Shown here piece by piece: positions 8,554 through 16,512 of a DNA stretch of 64,000 nt; position 1 is the stretch's first letter; each line of letters opens with the position of its first letter. The notes beneath the pieces are model-generated. The model was not told where the DNA came from and did not search any database. It worked only from the letters and a program-made list of their open reading frames with translations. The DNA is taken from contig JBAZZJ010000001.1 of assembly GCA_041658885.1 (NCBI GenBank), positions 1 to 64,000 of the forward strand. Direction: 5' to 3'. The position numbers were made by a program, and so were the translations under genes. The DNA comes from VMGX01 sp041658885. GTDB lineage: Bacteria > Patescibacteriota > Minisyncoccia > Phycocordibacterales > 21-14-all-36-13.

Positions 8554-8649
8554 CCCCGCCAGAGCCGATGTAGCTCAGTTGGTAGAGTAACTCCATGGTA
8601 AGGAGTAGGTCGCCAGTTCAATCCTGGCCATCGGCTCTGGCGGGGTGAA
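8554..8649 (+). repeat. tRNA-carrying palindromic element in a tRNA-Thr gene
   Basis: 17-bp perfect inverted repeats, CCCCGCCAGAGCCGATG (8554-8570) and CATCGGCTCTGGCGGGG (8629-8645), followed by TGAA. The inner halves of the arms are the acceptor stem of the enclosed tRNA. The outer CCCCGCC/GGCGGGG is like the element at 26886. Confidence 0.75.
8564..8636 (+). tRNA. tRNA-Thr (GGT), nested inside another tRNA-Thr
   Basis: Complete cloverleaf: acceptor GCCGATG/CATCGGC, D-arm GCTC AGTTGGTA GAGT, anticodon stem ACTCC/GGAGT with loop ATGGTAA (anticodon GGT), T-arm GCCAG TTCAATC CTGGC, discriminator T. The acceptor stem is extended by 10 further base pairs from the surrounding element. Confidence 0.85.
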
Positions 8650-8783
8650 GTAAAGCACTGTCTTGGTAAGACAGAGAGCGTGGGTCCGATTCCCACCAAC
8701 GGCTCTTGTCAAGACAGTTTGATAATAGAAAATTTTTCTAATATACGACCATTTCTTAAATTGGCATTGGTCTGTAAATTTTG

Positions 8784-8789
8784 TATAAT
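8784..8789 (+). promoter_or_regulatory. -10 box of the HNH gene (leaderless)
   Basis: TATAAT preceded by TTG, with only 6 bases before the ATG at 8796, so transcription should start at or next to the start codon. Confidence 0.6.
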
Positions 8790-8795
8790 TAATAT

Positions 8796-9251
8796 ATGTC
8801 AATGCCCAAGAAATCTAGAAACAAATGTTTATTTTGTAGTAAGGAAACAGCACGTGCAGGATATAAATATTGCAGTAATAAATGTCAAAATAAATATCAG
8901 CGTGATTTTTATTTAAAAAAATGGAAAGAAGGGGAGGTAAATGGATTGCAAAGTTTAGGTATTGTTTCTACTTCTATAAAAATTTATTTACGTGAAAAGT
9001 ATAACAATAAATGCTGTTTATGCGGTTGGTCAAAAATCAATAAAAAGACTGGATTAGTTCCGTTAGTTGCTGATCATATTGATGGTAATTGGCGTAATAA
9101 TGTTGAAAATAATTTGAGGCTCATTTGTCCTAACTGCGATTCTCTAACTCCAACATATTCTGGTTCTAATAGGGGGAATGGTAGAAAAAATAGATCTTTA
9201 AGCAATAGAGCAAAAGAAGGTAAATTATTATCTAAAAATAAGCCGAAATAG
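8796..9251 (+). CDS. HNH endonuclease, free-standing
   Basis: A 151-residue protein. The N-terminus has a zinc-binding-like CLFC...YCSNKC. The HNH core follows: CCLCGW, then ADHIDGNWRNNVENNLRLICPNC, giving the beta-beta-alpha-metal fold with paired CxxC zinc ligands and catalytic His in the DHIDG segment. Such small HNH nucleases are often mobile and target conserved genes. Like the LAGLIDADG gene nearby, it ends inside a tRNA: its TAG stop (9249-9251) is T8-A9-G10 of tRNA-Thr (CGT). A TATAAT box 6 bases upstream suggests leaderless expression. No intron is seen around it. Confidence 0.85.
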   Translation: MSMPKKSRNKCLFCSKETARAGYKYCSNKCQNKYQRDFYLKKWKEGEVNGLQSLGIVSTSIKIYLREKYNNKCCLCGWSKINKKTGLVPLVADHIDGNWRNNVENNLRLICPNCDSLTPTYSGSNRGNGRKNRSLSNRAKEGKLLSKNKPK

Positions 9252-9312
9252 TTCAGTGGTAGAACACTACTTTCGTAAAGTAGGAACGCGAGTTCGATTC
9301 TCGCCTTCGGCT
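9242..9312 (+). tRNA. tRNA-Thr (CGT)
   Basis: Acceptor GCCGAAA/CTTCGGC with one A-C mismatch at the base, D-arm GTTC/GAAC, anticodon loop TTCGTAA, T-arm GCGAG TTCGATT CTCGC, discriminator T, four-base variable loop. Its 5' end overlaps the HNH gene stop. Confidence 0.85.
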
Positions 9313-9337
9313 CAAAAGTCATAAAATCACAAAAACA

Positions 9338-9373
9338 TCCCAGTTAAATGTGCCACGCACTTATTTAACGGGA
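9338..9373. repeat. Palindromic element with TCCCAGTTAAAT / ATTTAACGGGA ends
   Basis: The outer stem encloses a GTGC/GCAC hairpin. A 17-bp near-perfect direct repeat, CATAAAATCACAAAAAC / CATAAAATCACGAAAAC, flanks it at 9320-9336 and 9384-9400. Confidence 0.7.
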
Positions 9374-9407
9374 CAAGTAAAAACATAAAATCACGAAAAC
9401 AAAAACA

Positions 9408-9986
9408 ATGAAAAATGTATATATAATTCACGGATGGGACGGAAGTCCAAAAGAACCAATGTTAAATTGGTTAAAAAAAGAGTTAGAAGATAGAAACTAT
9501 AATGTTGTTGCACCAGAAATGCCAAATCCAGGAGAACCTGAAATAAAAGCATGGATTAAAAAATTAAATGAAGTTTTACATACAAACGACAACAATATTT
9601 TTATTGGTCATAGCGTTGGATGTCAGGGAGTACTTAGATATTTAGAACAAGCCCCAGAAAAAATAAATGTATTGGGAATACTTCTAATTGCACCATGGAT
9701 GGAATTGGATGAAGAAACAATTAAAGAGGAAGGAGAAGAAGTTATAGAAATTGCTAAACCATGGATGGAAACACCGATTAATTTCAAAAAAATAAAGTCA
9801 AAAACAAAAAATATAACTGCAATTTTTTCTGATGACGATTATTTCGTTCCGCTTTCTCAAAAAGATTTGTTTGAGAAAGAATTAGATGCAAAAATAATTG
9901 TTGAACATAATATGGGACACTTTTCACCAGCCGACAACGTAGATAAATTAGATTCAGCTTTAAATTCTGTTTTAGAAATGAAATAA
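9408..9986 (+). CDS. RBBP9/YdeN-family serine hydrolase
   Basis: A 192-residue alpha/beta hydrolase. The oxyanion region YIIHGWDGSP, the nucleophile elbow GHSVGC, the acid in SDDDYFVP and the C-terminal His in NMGHFSP give a complete catalytic triad. These features and the length match the RBBP9/YdeN group of small cytosolic serine hydrolases, whose natural substrates are mostly unknown. The gene lies 3 bases before prfB, suggesting one transcript. A palindromic element lies in its 5' leader, ending about 35 bases before the ATG. Confidence 0.85.
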   Translation: MKNVYIIHGWDGSPKEPMLNWLKKELEDRNYNVVAPEMPNPGEPEIKAWIKKLNEVLHTNDNNIFIGHSVGCQGVLRYLEQAPEKINVLGILLIAPWMELDEETIKEEGEEVIEIAKPWMETPINFKKIKSKTKNITAIFSDDDYFVPLSQKDLFEKELDAKIIVEHNMGHFSPADNVDKLDSALNSVLEMK

Positions 9987-9988
9987 AA

Positions 9989-10873
9989 ATGGATGAAAAA
10001 AATAAAAAAAACATAGAATTAGAAATTAAAAAAATTGAAACAGAAATGTCCCAAGCTGACTTTTGGAATGACAAACAAAAAGCGCAGGAAAGAATAAAAA
10101 AAATGGAGGAACTAAAAATGCAAATGGAAGGTGTCGGGAAATATGACAAAGGTAATGCAGTCATAACAATTTTTTCTGGAGCGGGTGGGGACGATTCAGA
10201 AGATTTTTCACGAATGCTTCTTGAAATGTATTTAAAATTTTCTCAAAAAAAGGGATGGGGAACTAAAATAATAAATAAAAATGAAAACGACAATGGTGAT
10301 TATAGAAATATAACATTTGAAATTCAAGGTAAAAATGCTTATGGGACTCTAAAAAACGAATCAGGGGTTCATCGCCTGGTAAGAATATCTCCATTTAATG
10401 CGAACGGGAAAAGACAGACATCTTTTTCAATGGTTGAAGTTGTACCGGAAATACAAAAGACATCAGAAGTTGACATGAAAGACGAAGAATTGGATATAAG
10501 TTTTACAAGGTCTGGAGGACCTGGGGGACAAAATGTAAATAAGCGCGAGACAGCTGTTCGTATAGTTCATATTCCAACAAAAATATCAGTTCACGCAGAT
10601 TCTGAAAGATCACAAGAGCACAATAAACAGAAAGCGCTGGAAATTTTAGCAGGAAAATTGTATTATTTTAGGGAAGCGGAAAGAAAAAGAAAAGAGGAAG
10701 GGCTTTCTGTAAGTAAAACCACAGAAAATGAATGGGGGAGTCAAATAAGGTCTTATGTTTTACATCCATATAAATTGGTAAAAGACCACAGGACTAGTGT
10801 TGAAATAAGAGACGTAGAAAAGGTACTAAATGGTGACATAGATGAATTTATAGAAGCAGAAAAAAATCTTTAA
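9989..10873 (+). CDS. prfB: Peptide chain release factor 2 (short form)
   Basis: Recognises UAA and UGA and triggers peptide release. The RF2 tripeptide SPF (residues 134-136) and the catalytic GGQ (179-181, in RSGGPGGQNVNK) are present, and the C-terminal SQIRSYVLHPY block is normal. At 294 residues it is about 70 shorter than usual: most of the helical domain 1 is missing, while the MSQADFWND start of the PCRF region is kept. No frameshift site of the E. coli type is seen, so RF2 autoregulation by frameshifting appears absent. Presence of RF2 fits TGA being a stop here. ftsE follows after 7 bases. Confidence 0.93.
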   Translation: MDEKNKKNIELEIKKIETEMSQADFWNDKQKAQERIKKMEELKMQMEGVGKYDKGNAVITIFSGAGGDDSEDFSRMLLEMYLKFSQKKGWGTKIINKNENDNGDYRNITFEIQGKNAYGTLKNESGVHRLVRISPFNANGKRQTSFSMVEVVPEIQKTSEVDMKDEELDISFTRSGGPGGQNVNKRETAVRIVHIPTKISVHADSERSQEHNKQKALEILAGKLYYFREAERKRKEEGLSVSKTTENEWGSQIRSYVLHPYKLVKDHRTSVEIRDVEKVLNGDIDEFIEAEKNL

Positions 10874-10880
10874 TAAAAAA

Positions 10881-11618
10881 ATGACAGAAAAATCATCTGG
10901 AGATCAAATAAAATCAAATTCAAAAGGCAAAAAAAACATAATACACTTTGATAATATAAAAAAAGTGTATTCTGGAAATTCCATTGCCCTTGATGGCGTT
11001 ACCTTGGATATAGGAGAAAATGAATTTGTTTCTATAGTAGGACATTCCGGTGCCGGGAAAACAACATTGTTGAGAATGCTTTTGGCGGAGGAAAGACCAA
11101 CCGACGGCAAGGTTTATTTTAATGAATTAGATGTCCATTCTTTAAGCAGAAAAAGTATAACTGATTTTAGAAGAAAGATAGGAATGGTTTTTCAAGACTT
11201 TCGTTTAATACCAACAAAGACAGCCTATGAAAATGTTGCTTTTGCAATGGAGGCTTGTGGGAGAGACGACAGAGAAATTGAATTAGACGTTCCTCACGTT
11301 CTTGATTTGGTTGATTTGGGAAATAAAATCTGGAATTTTCCGAGCCAGCTTTCAGGAGGAGAAAAACAAAGATTGGCCATAGCGCGTGCGATTGTTAATC
11401 AGCCGGAAGTTTTAATAGCAGATGAACCGACTGGAAACCTAGACCCAGTAAATACACACGAAATAGCACAAATTTTGAAAAGAATAAACGACATAGGAAC
11501 TACGGTTATATTAACGACGCACAATAAGGGGGTAATAGATTCAATAAATGGTAGAGTTATTACTCTTGAAAATGGTAAAATAATAAGGGACGCTGAGAAT
11601 GGGAAATATATAATATAA
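10881..11618 (+). CDS. ftsE: Cell division ATP-binding protein FtsE
   Basis: The ABC ATPase that couples ATP hydrolysis to the membrane partner FtsX to activate peptidoglycan hydrolases at the septum. Walker A GHSGAGKTT (residues 54-62), Q-loop VFQDFRL, signature LSGGEKQR from 157, Walker B with Asp181-Glu182 in ADEPTGNLD and the H-loop TTHN are all present. It has an N-terminal extension of about 20 polar residues compared with E. coli FtsE. ftsX lies 110 bases downstream. The EnvC-like transglycosylase at 35640 is a plausible target of this complex. Confidence 0.93.
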   Translation: MTEKSSGDQIKSNSKGKKNIIHFDNIKKVYSGNSIALDGVTLDIGENEFVSIVGHSGAGKTTLLRMLLAEERPTDGKVYFNELDVHSLSRKSITDFRRKIGMVFQDFRLIPTKTAYENVAFAMEACGRDDREIELDVPHVLDLVDLGNKIWNFPSQLSGGEKQRLAIARAIVNQPEVLIADEPTGNLDPVNTHEIAQILKRINDIGTTVILTTHNKGVIDSINGRVITLENGKIIRDAENGKYII

Positions 11619-11672
11619 GAAATAATAAATATCTAATAACTAATTCCTAATGAAATTTCTGAATTTTAAAAA

Positions 11673-11695
11673 TTAGAAATTAGAAATTAGAAATT
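11673..11695. repeat. Short tandem heptamer TTAGAAA
   Basis: About three copies between ftsE and ftsX. A related heptamer array, TTTCTAG, follows pyrG. Probably slippage-prone DNA; no function is visible. Confidence 0.5.
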
Positions 11696-11728
11696 AAAAA
11701 TTTAAAAAATTCAGAGAATTTTTTTGAT

Positions 11729-12649
11729 ATGTTCTGGATAAACACAAAAAGAATAATGAGATATGGGTTTATAAACTTTTGGAGAAATGGTTTTGTTACT
11801 CTTGCATCAGTTTTAGTAATGACCGTCACGCTTTTCATTATAGGCTCCCTCATCTTTTTAGGAGCAATCCTAGACTCATCACTAAATCAAATAAAAAATA
11901 AAGTTGATATAAATGTTTATTTTAATACAACAGCTAAAGAAGAAAATATATTATCTTTAAAATCTTCCCTTGAACAATTACCAGAGGTTCTTTCCGTTGA
12001 CTATATTTCAAAAGAACAGTCTGTAGAAGATTTTAAAAAAAGACATGAGAATGATCAGTTAATTTTACAAGCGCTTGAAGAATTAAGTGAAAATCCTCTC
12101 GGCGCGCATTTTAATATTAGAGCAAAAGACACATCCCAATATGAAAGCATAGCTACGTTTCTTGAAAATTATCAAACATCTTCTAACGACGGGATTGTTG
12201 ATAAAGTAAACTTCTTTCAAAATGAAGTCGCTATAAATAAACTTTCAAAAATTATATCTTCAATTGATAAATTGAGTTTCGCTACGGTTTTGGTGTTTAT
12301 GTTTATTTCAATTCTTATAATATTTAATACAATTCGTCTTGCCATTTATACTTCAAGAGAAGAGATTTCTGTTATGAAACTCGTTGGAGCTGGGAATGCT
12401 TATGTAAGAGGCCCGTTTGTAGTTGAAGGAATTATGTATGGAATAGTTTCGGCTCTTCTATCTCTCATTATATTTTATCCAGCTACAATTTGGTCAGCGC
12501 CACTAACAGAAAGTTTTTTTGGCGGAGCAAATGTTTTTGATTACTATGTAAATAATTTTGCTCAGATATTTGTTGTATTAGTTTTGACGGGAATTGTGTT
12601 AGGAGGAGTTTCCAGCTATCTTGCAGTTAAAAAATATTTAAAAGTTTAA
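11729..12649 (+). CDS. ftsX: Cell division protein FtsX
   Basis: A 306-residue FtsX-type permease protein: a cytoplasmic N-terminus, TM1 at about 20-44, an extracellular domain (about 45-180, containing VDINVYFNTTAKEE and LSVDYISKEQSVEDFKKRH), then three membrane helices around 184-206, 228-255 and 275-300. With FtsE it forms the complex that senses division and opens extracellular wall hydrolases; the outside loop would contact the EnvC-like coiled coil. The DNA between ftsE and ftsX has short TTAGAAA repeats rather than a clear terminator, so one operon is likely. Confidence 0.92.
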   Translation: MFWINTKRIMRYGFINFWRNGFVTLASVLVMTVTLFIIGSLIFLGAILDSSLNQIKNKVDINVYFNTTAKEENILSLKSSLEQLPEVLSVDYISKEQSVEDFKKRHENDQLILQALEELSENPLGAHFNIRAKDTSQYESIATFLENYQTSSNDGIVDKVNFFQNEVAINKLSKIISSIDKLSFATVLVFMFISILIIFNTIRLAIYTSREEISVMKLVGAGNAYVRGPFVVEGIMYGIVSALLSLIIFYPATIWSAPLTESFFGGANVFDYYVNNFAQIFVVLVLTGIVLGGVSSYLAVKKYLKV

Positions 12650-12671
12650 TTTTCAAATCAGTCCCGTTTTT

Positions 12672-12811
12672 ACCCTGTTAAATAAAATTTGACAGAATAT
12701 CAAATTTTAATTTTAAATATCTGTATATAAAAAATTTAAACATTATTTTTATATCTAAAATGTTAACAAGAAATACATATTATTTTTTTATTTAAAATTA
12801 TTTAACAGGGT
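12672..12811. repeat. Palindromic element before pyrG
   Basis: Ends ACCCTGTTAAATAA (from 12672) and TTATTTAACAGGGT (to 12811) pair; the pyrG ATG follows 5 bases later. The AT-rich interior shows no gene. Confidence 0.7.
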
Positions 12812-12816
12812 GAATA

Positions 12817-14469
12817 ATGGCAAAAAGAAATAACCACAAATACATATTCGTTTTGGGTGGGGTTATGTCTGGAATAGGAAAGGGCATAACAACCTCCTCA
12901 ATAGGAACCATTCTTCAAGCGAGAGGGTTTAGAGTAAATCTTATAAAAATTGACCCTTATTTGAACGTTGATGCTGGAACGATGAATCCAACCGAACATG
13001 GAGAAGTTTTTGTGTCTGATTCTGGTATGGAATCAGACCAAGACATAGGAAACTATGAAAGGTTTACAGAAGTAAATTCTTCAAACGACGACTATATAAC
13101 TAGTGGAATGGTATATAAATATGTAATAGAGAAAGAAAGGAATTTGGGGTACAAAGGAAAATGTGTAGAGGCAGTTCCAGATATAATTAATGAAATAATA
13201 AGAAGAATAAAAATATCGGAGCAAGAAAATCGTTCCGATATATCAATAATAGAAATTGGAGGAACAATTGGAGATTATCAAAATGTTTTATTTATAGAAG
13301 CTGGGCGAACTCTTAAATTAAAAAAACCAAGAAATGTTTTGTTTGTTTTGGTTAGTTATTTACCAATCCCCAACAAAATAGGAGAGATGAAAACTAGACC
13401 GACGAGAATTGCCTCGCAGACATTAAACTCCTATGGAGTTCAGACTGATTTTATAATAGCTAGAAGTGATGTTAAATTAGACAAAAAGAGAAAGGAAAAA
13501 TTAGCAATATCTTGTAGCGTTCCTGTTTCAAACGTTATTTCGGCTCCAGATATAGAAAGCATTTATGATGTCCCAATAAATTTTGAGGAAGACAGAATAG
13601 GAAATAAATTATTAAAAGCGCTCGGTTTAAAGACAAAAGGAAGGGCTGATTTGAAAAAATGGGAGGAATTTGTTTCTAAAAGTAAAAATACAAAAACAGA
13701 GTTAAATATAGCAATTGCAGGAAAATATTTTGATACAGGAAGTTTTGTTCTTTCTGATTCGTACATATCAGTAATTGAGGCTATCAAAATTTCAGCATAT
13801 CATTTTGGGGCAAAGCCAAAACTTACATGGTTAAATTCAAAAGATTTTGATAAAGCAAATAAAAAATTAAAAGATTTAAAAAAATTTGATGGGATAATTG
13901 TTCCAGGGGGGTTTGGAGAGACAGGAGTTGAAGGGAAAATAAATATAATAAAATTTGCTCGTGGAAATAAAATACCTTTTTTTGGTCTTTGTTATGGAAT
14001 GCAACTCGCCATTGTTGAATATTCAAGAAATATTCTTGGTTTAGCCGATGCCAATACCGTTGAAATTAATCCAAATACAAATAATCCCGTAATTGATGTT
14101 ATGCCAGACCAAAAGAAAAAAATAGAAGAAAAAAATTATGGTGGGAGCATGAGACTTGGGGCATACACAGCAATTTTAAAGGAAGGAACAATAGCAAAAA
14201 AATCTTACGGACTTGATGAAATAAGCGAAAGACACAGACATAGATATGAGGTTAATCCAGATTATATTGAAAGATTAGAAGAAAAGGGAATTATATTTTC
14301 AGGAAAATCTCCGGATGGAAAGCTGATGGAAATAATGGAATTACCACAAAATAAACATCCATTTTTCTTAGGCACACAATTTCACCCAGAATTTAAAGCA
14401 CGACCCCTCTCTCCACATCCATTATTTTCTGGATTTATAAAAGCGTGTTTGAAGAACAGGAGACAATAG
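12817..14469 (+). CDS. pyrG: CTP synthase
   Basis: Makes CTP from UTP using glutamine and ATP. The N-terminal synthase domain starts KYIFVLGGVMSGIGKGITTSSIG with its P-loop. The C-terminal class I glutaminase has the nucleophile Cys392 (in GLCYGMQ, where many homologues have GICLGMQ) and His523/Glu525 (in HPEF). At 550 residues it is full length. It is the only nucleotide biosynthesis gene in the window, typical of a cell that salvages most precursors. A palindromic element forms the whole 5' region, so translation may be affected by its stem. Confidence 0.95.
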   Translation: MAKRNNHKYIFVLGGVMSGIGKGITTSSIGTILQARGFRVNLIKIDPYLNVDAGTMNPTEHGEVFVSDSGMESDQDIGNYERFTEVNSSNDDYITSGMVYKYVIEKERNLGYKGKCVEAVPDIINEIIRRIKISEQENRSDISIIEIGGTIGDYQNVLFIEAGRTLKLKKPRNVLFVLVSYLPIPNKIGEMKTRPTRIASQTLNSYGVQTDFIIARSDVKLDKKRKEKLAISCSVPVSNVISAPDIESIYDVPINFEEDRIGNKLLKALGLKTKGRADLKKWEEFVSKSKNTKTELNIAIAGKYFDTGSFVLSDSYISVIEAIKISAYHFGAKPKLTWLNSKDFDKANKKLKDLKKFDGIIVPGGFGETGVEGKINIIKFARGNKIPFFGLCYGMQLAIVEYSRNILGLADANTVEINPNTNNPVIDVMPDQKKKIEEKNYGGSMRLGAYTAILKEGTIAKKSYGLDEISERHRHRYEVNPDYIERLEEKGIIFSGKSPDGKLMEIMELPQNKHPFFLGTQFHPEFKARPLSPHPLFSGFIKACLKNRRQ

Positions 14470-14504
14470 TTTCTAGTTTCTAGTTTCTAGTTTCTAGGTT
14501 CTAG
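14468..14504. repeat. Tandem TTTCTAG heptamer
   Basis: Four to five copies of TTTCTAG, then a decayed copy, fill the 35 bases between the pyrG stop and the convergent gene at 14505. Confidence 0.75.
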
Positions 14505-14957
14505 TCACTGGTTACTAAATTTTACAGGTATTTCTACAGAAGAATCATTTTCAGGCAATCCGGATGGATTGTCTCTTTTTAATATTAAAGCTCCATTTTT
14601 ACCAAAGTCGGTTTTTGAAGCTATTTCTGGTTTTTTAAATTCAAGAACTCCTTCAAAATTAACAAAATCTTCGGTCATCCAATCATCCATTGCCTGTATG
14701 TGTCCCTGTGCAATTATTAAACCATCCCAATCTACGAGAACAACAGGTGCAACTGATTCAAAAAACCAATATCCTCGCGCTTCACCTTTAATACTCAATG
14801 GGGAAGAAATTAAATCATTTGGTTGTGGATACTCAACTCTAATCAACGGGTTTATTTCTGACGGAAGAGGTTCGTTATTTGTTGGCGAAACAAATATAAA
14901 ACAACCCAAAATAATTAGAACCCCGATAATAAGTATAATTTTAAGGTATTTTTTCAT
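14505..14957 (-). CDS. Membrane-anchored Gmad2 immunoglobulin-like protein
   Basis: A 150-residue protein with one N-terminal membrane anchor (about residues 5-23) and an extracellular domain matching Gmad2 (Ig-like domain of spore germination proteins): IRVEYPQPNDLISSPLSIKG, then the diagnostic GYWFFE, then WMTEDFVNFEGVLEF. The domain is widespread in Patescibacteria and is thought to mediate binding; the ligand is unknown. The Cys at about residue 19 sits in a lipobox-like LILGC context, so it could be a lipoprotein, but the position within the hydrophobic stretch makes this uncertain. It is convergent with pyrG. Confidence 0.7.
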   Translation of the reverse strand: MKKYLKIILIIGVLIILGCFIFVSPTNNEPLPSEINPLIRVEYPQPNDLISSPLSIKGEARGYWFFESVAPVVLVDWDGLIIAQGHIQAMDDWMTEDFVNFEGVLEFKKPEIASKTDFGKNGALILKRDNPSGLPENDSSVEIPVKFSNQ

Positions 14958-15029
14958 ATGATTTTAATTTTGCTTGGGTGCTTGTATTGTAATATAAAAA
15001 TGATATCATAGTATTAGATAAAGTTTTTT

Positions 15030-15133
15030 CTCCTTGGTTGGTTTATTACACACACAGCCATACCTCTTTCTTTTTCGGTCGGCATCTCCTCTGGTTGGAA
15101 GCGCGTTAAGTTCTTGGCGCGCTTCCTTTTATT
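15030..15133 (+). ncRNA. Candidate small RNA ending in a strong terminator
   Basis: The gap 14958-15178 has no ORF of note. A GC-rich stem GGAAGCGCG (15097-15105) / CGCGCTTCC (15118-15126) followed by TTTTATTTTATT is a textbook terminator with no gene before it on this strand, so a short RNA of about 100 bases probably ends here. The start is a guess based on an AT-rich possible -10 region near 15010-15020. No known RNA family recognised. Confidence 0.3.
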
Positions 15134-15178
15134 TTATTGTTGAAAAAAGATACTTATAAATGTAAACTTAATTTGTAT

Positions 15179-15249
15179 TGCGGGATCGTCTAATGGTAGG
15201 ACACATGCCTCTGGAGCATGTTATCTTGGTTCGAGTCCAGGTCCCGCAG
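15179..15249 (+). tRNA. tRNA-Gln (CTG)
   Basis: Acceptor TGCGGGA/TCCCGCA with the U1-A72 pair typical of Gln, D-arm GTCT/GGAC, anticodon loop CTCTGGA, T-arm CTTGG TTCGAGT CCAGG, discriminator G. Confidence 0.9.
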
Positions 15250-15334
15250 CAATTTTAGTTAGTGTTTGTATCTTTGCATTTTATGAATATATAACCTATT
15301 TATAGGTTTCTCAAACAAATCATTAAAAACCGTT

Positions 15335-16447
15335 ATGTATTTAATACTAGATAATTTAATACCAATTTCTTTATTTCAGATTCTACTCGCTTTTTTTCTA
15401 TTAAGAATTTCAGGTGAAATAGGAAAATTATCACTTCCATTTGGGTATGCTAGTTTGACCAGGATAGATGTTTCTGGGAATATTTCATTTAATTTATTCT
15501 TTAGAATACTTTTTGTTCCAGTATCATTAGCGATTGTATCGATTTTACTTTATTGGCTGAATCTTGATTTCTTAATAAAAAATATATGGATAGTATCAAT
15601 TTGGTATTTTTTATTTCAATTCATTTATACCATAAGCAAAATTTCTTACGTTAATCTCTGGTTGTATTTTATTAGTGTAATAAATTATGTACTAATTTCT
15701 TATTTCCTATACAAATATAGTCTTTCACAGGGGTTGGATGCAATTATTCCAAGTTTTAATGATATACGTACTGAAATGTGGATTATAGTTGCACTGTTTT
15801 TTTATGAACTATGTAAAAATTTTGATTTAAAACCTAAACGTGAAAATTTTAATAAAAAACTTGAAAATAAATACTTACAATTAAATACCAAATACAAATA
15901 TCTTTTAAATAAAATTTTTTTAGAAGAAAAAATTCTTAACGATATATTATTTTCAATAATGATTTTTGAGGATCTGAATCGTCCAAAGTTGTTAAGAATT
16001 ATTGAAAAATTACTTTTTAAAATAGGAATTATCAAAACCACAGGAATAATGCAAATTAAAAGTGGTAAATATTTAAACGATGAAGAAAGTATAAAATTAG
16101 CTCAAGAAAAAATTACTAAATTTTTTAACAAAAACAAAATATTATATAAATCTGAGGTGGAGTATGAATTGGTGGGTAAAATTTTAGTTGATTATAACCC
16201 AGATGCTTACTATAGAGACGAAGTTAGATACCTGTATTTTCAAGTATCTAATGTTAGCAGATTTTTTGAAGAGGAAAGATTTTCAAAATCCAATGAAATA
16301 GTTGATGATATTAAGGTGACTGATATAAATGAATTTAAATTTCGAATTAAAGAATTGATTACACAAATTAATATTATAAACAAAGAAACTAATTTACCAT
16401 TTAAAATAATAATTAAAGAGAAAAAAGTAAAGAAAAAGAATAACTAA
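15335..16447 (+). CDS. Multi-pass membrane protein with soluble C-terminal domain, unknown function
   Basis: A 370-residue protein I do not recognise. The N-terminal half has about five hydrophobic segments (residues 5-25, 52-75, 83-105, 108-130, 148-165); the rest is charged and probably folded outside the membrane. It contains EDLNRP followed about 25 residues later by TTGIMQIKSG; a distant Glu plus a G-x-M-Q motif is a pattern of lysozyme-like transglycosylases, but the similarity is too weak to assign function. Strongly Lys/Asn/Ile biased. It stands alone between tRNA-Gln and a small hypothetical gene. Confidence 0.6.
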   Translation: MYLILDNLIPISLFQILLAFFLLRISGEIGKLSLPFGYASLTRIDVSGNISFNLFFRILFVPVSLAIVSILLYWLNLDFLIKNIWIVSIWYFLFQFIYTISKISYVNLWLYFISVINYVLISYFLYKYSLSQGLDAIIPSFNDIRTEMWIIVALFFYELCKNFDLKPKRENFNKKLENKYLQLNTKYKYLLNKIFLEEKILNDILFSIMIFEDLNRPKLLRIIEKLLFKIGIIKTTGIMQIKSGKYLNDEESIKLAQEKITKFFNKNKILYKSEVEYELVGKILVDYNPDAYYRDEVRYLYFQVSNVSRFFEEERFSKSNEIVDDIKVTDINEFKFRIKELITQINIINKETNLPFKIIIKEKKVKKKNN

Positions 16448-16512
16448 TCATGTGTTAATTTTCAATAAATTTAAATCTTGATAATTTAATAAATTCGTGG
16501 TAATATTTACAG

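Larger units (their letters stand above)
8535..8704 (+). tRNA. tRNA-Thr (GGT) interrupted in the D-loop
   Basis: Exons 8535-8553 and 8650-8704. Removing 8554-8649 leaves a canonical tRNA: acceptor GCCGTTG/CAACGGC, D-arm GCTT AGCTTGGTA AAGC with the interruption exactly between G18 and G19, anticodon loop TTGGTAA, T-arm GTGGG TCCGATT CCCAC, discriminator T as in the other Thr tRNAs here. The interrupting DNA is a palindromic element that itself contains a complete tRNA-Thr (GGT). Whether this outer copy is ever restored in RNA or is now dead cannot be told from sequence. Confidence 0.7.

Noticed and set aside
8554..8649. Group I or archaeal-type tRNA intron
   Set aside because: The insert is only 96 bases, is almost entirely a tRNA plus inverted repeats, lacks group I core elements, and lies in the D-loop rather than the anticodon loop.
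14569..14961. 130-codon plus-strand ORF opposite the Gmad2 gene
   Set aside because: The minus-strand product has a membrane anchor and a recognisable Gmad2 domain; the plus-strand product has neither.
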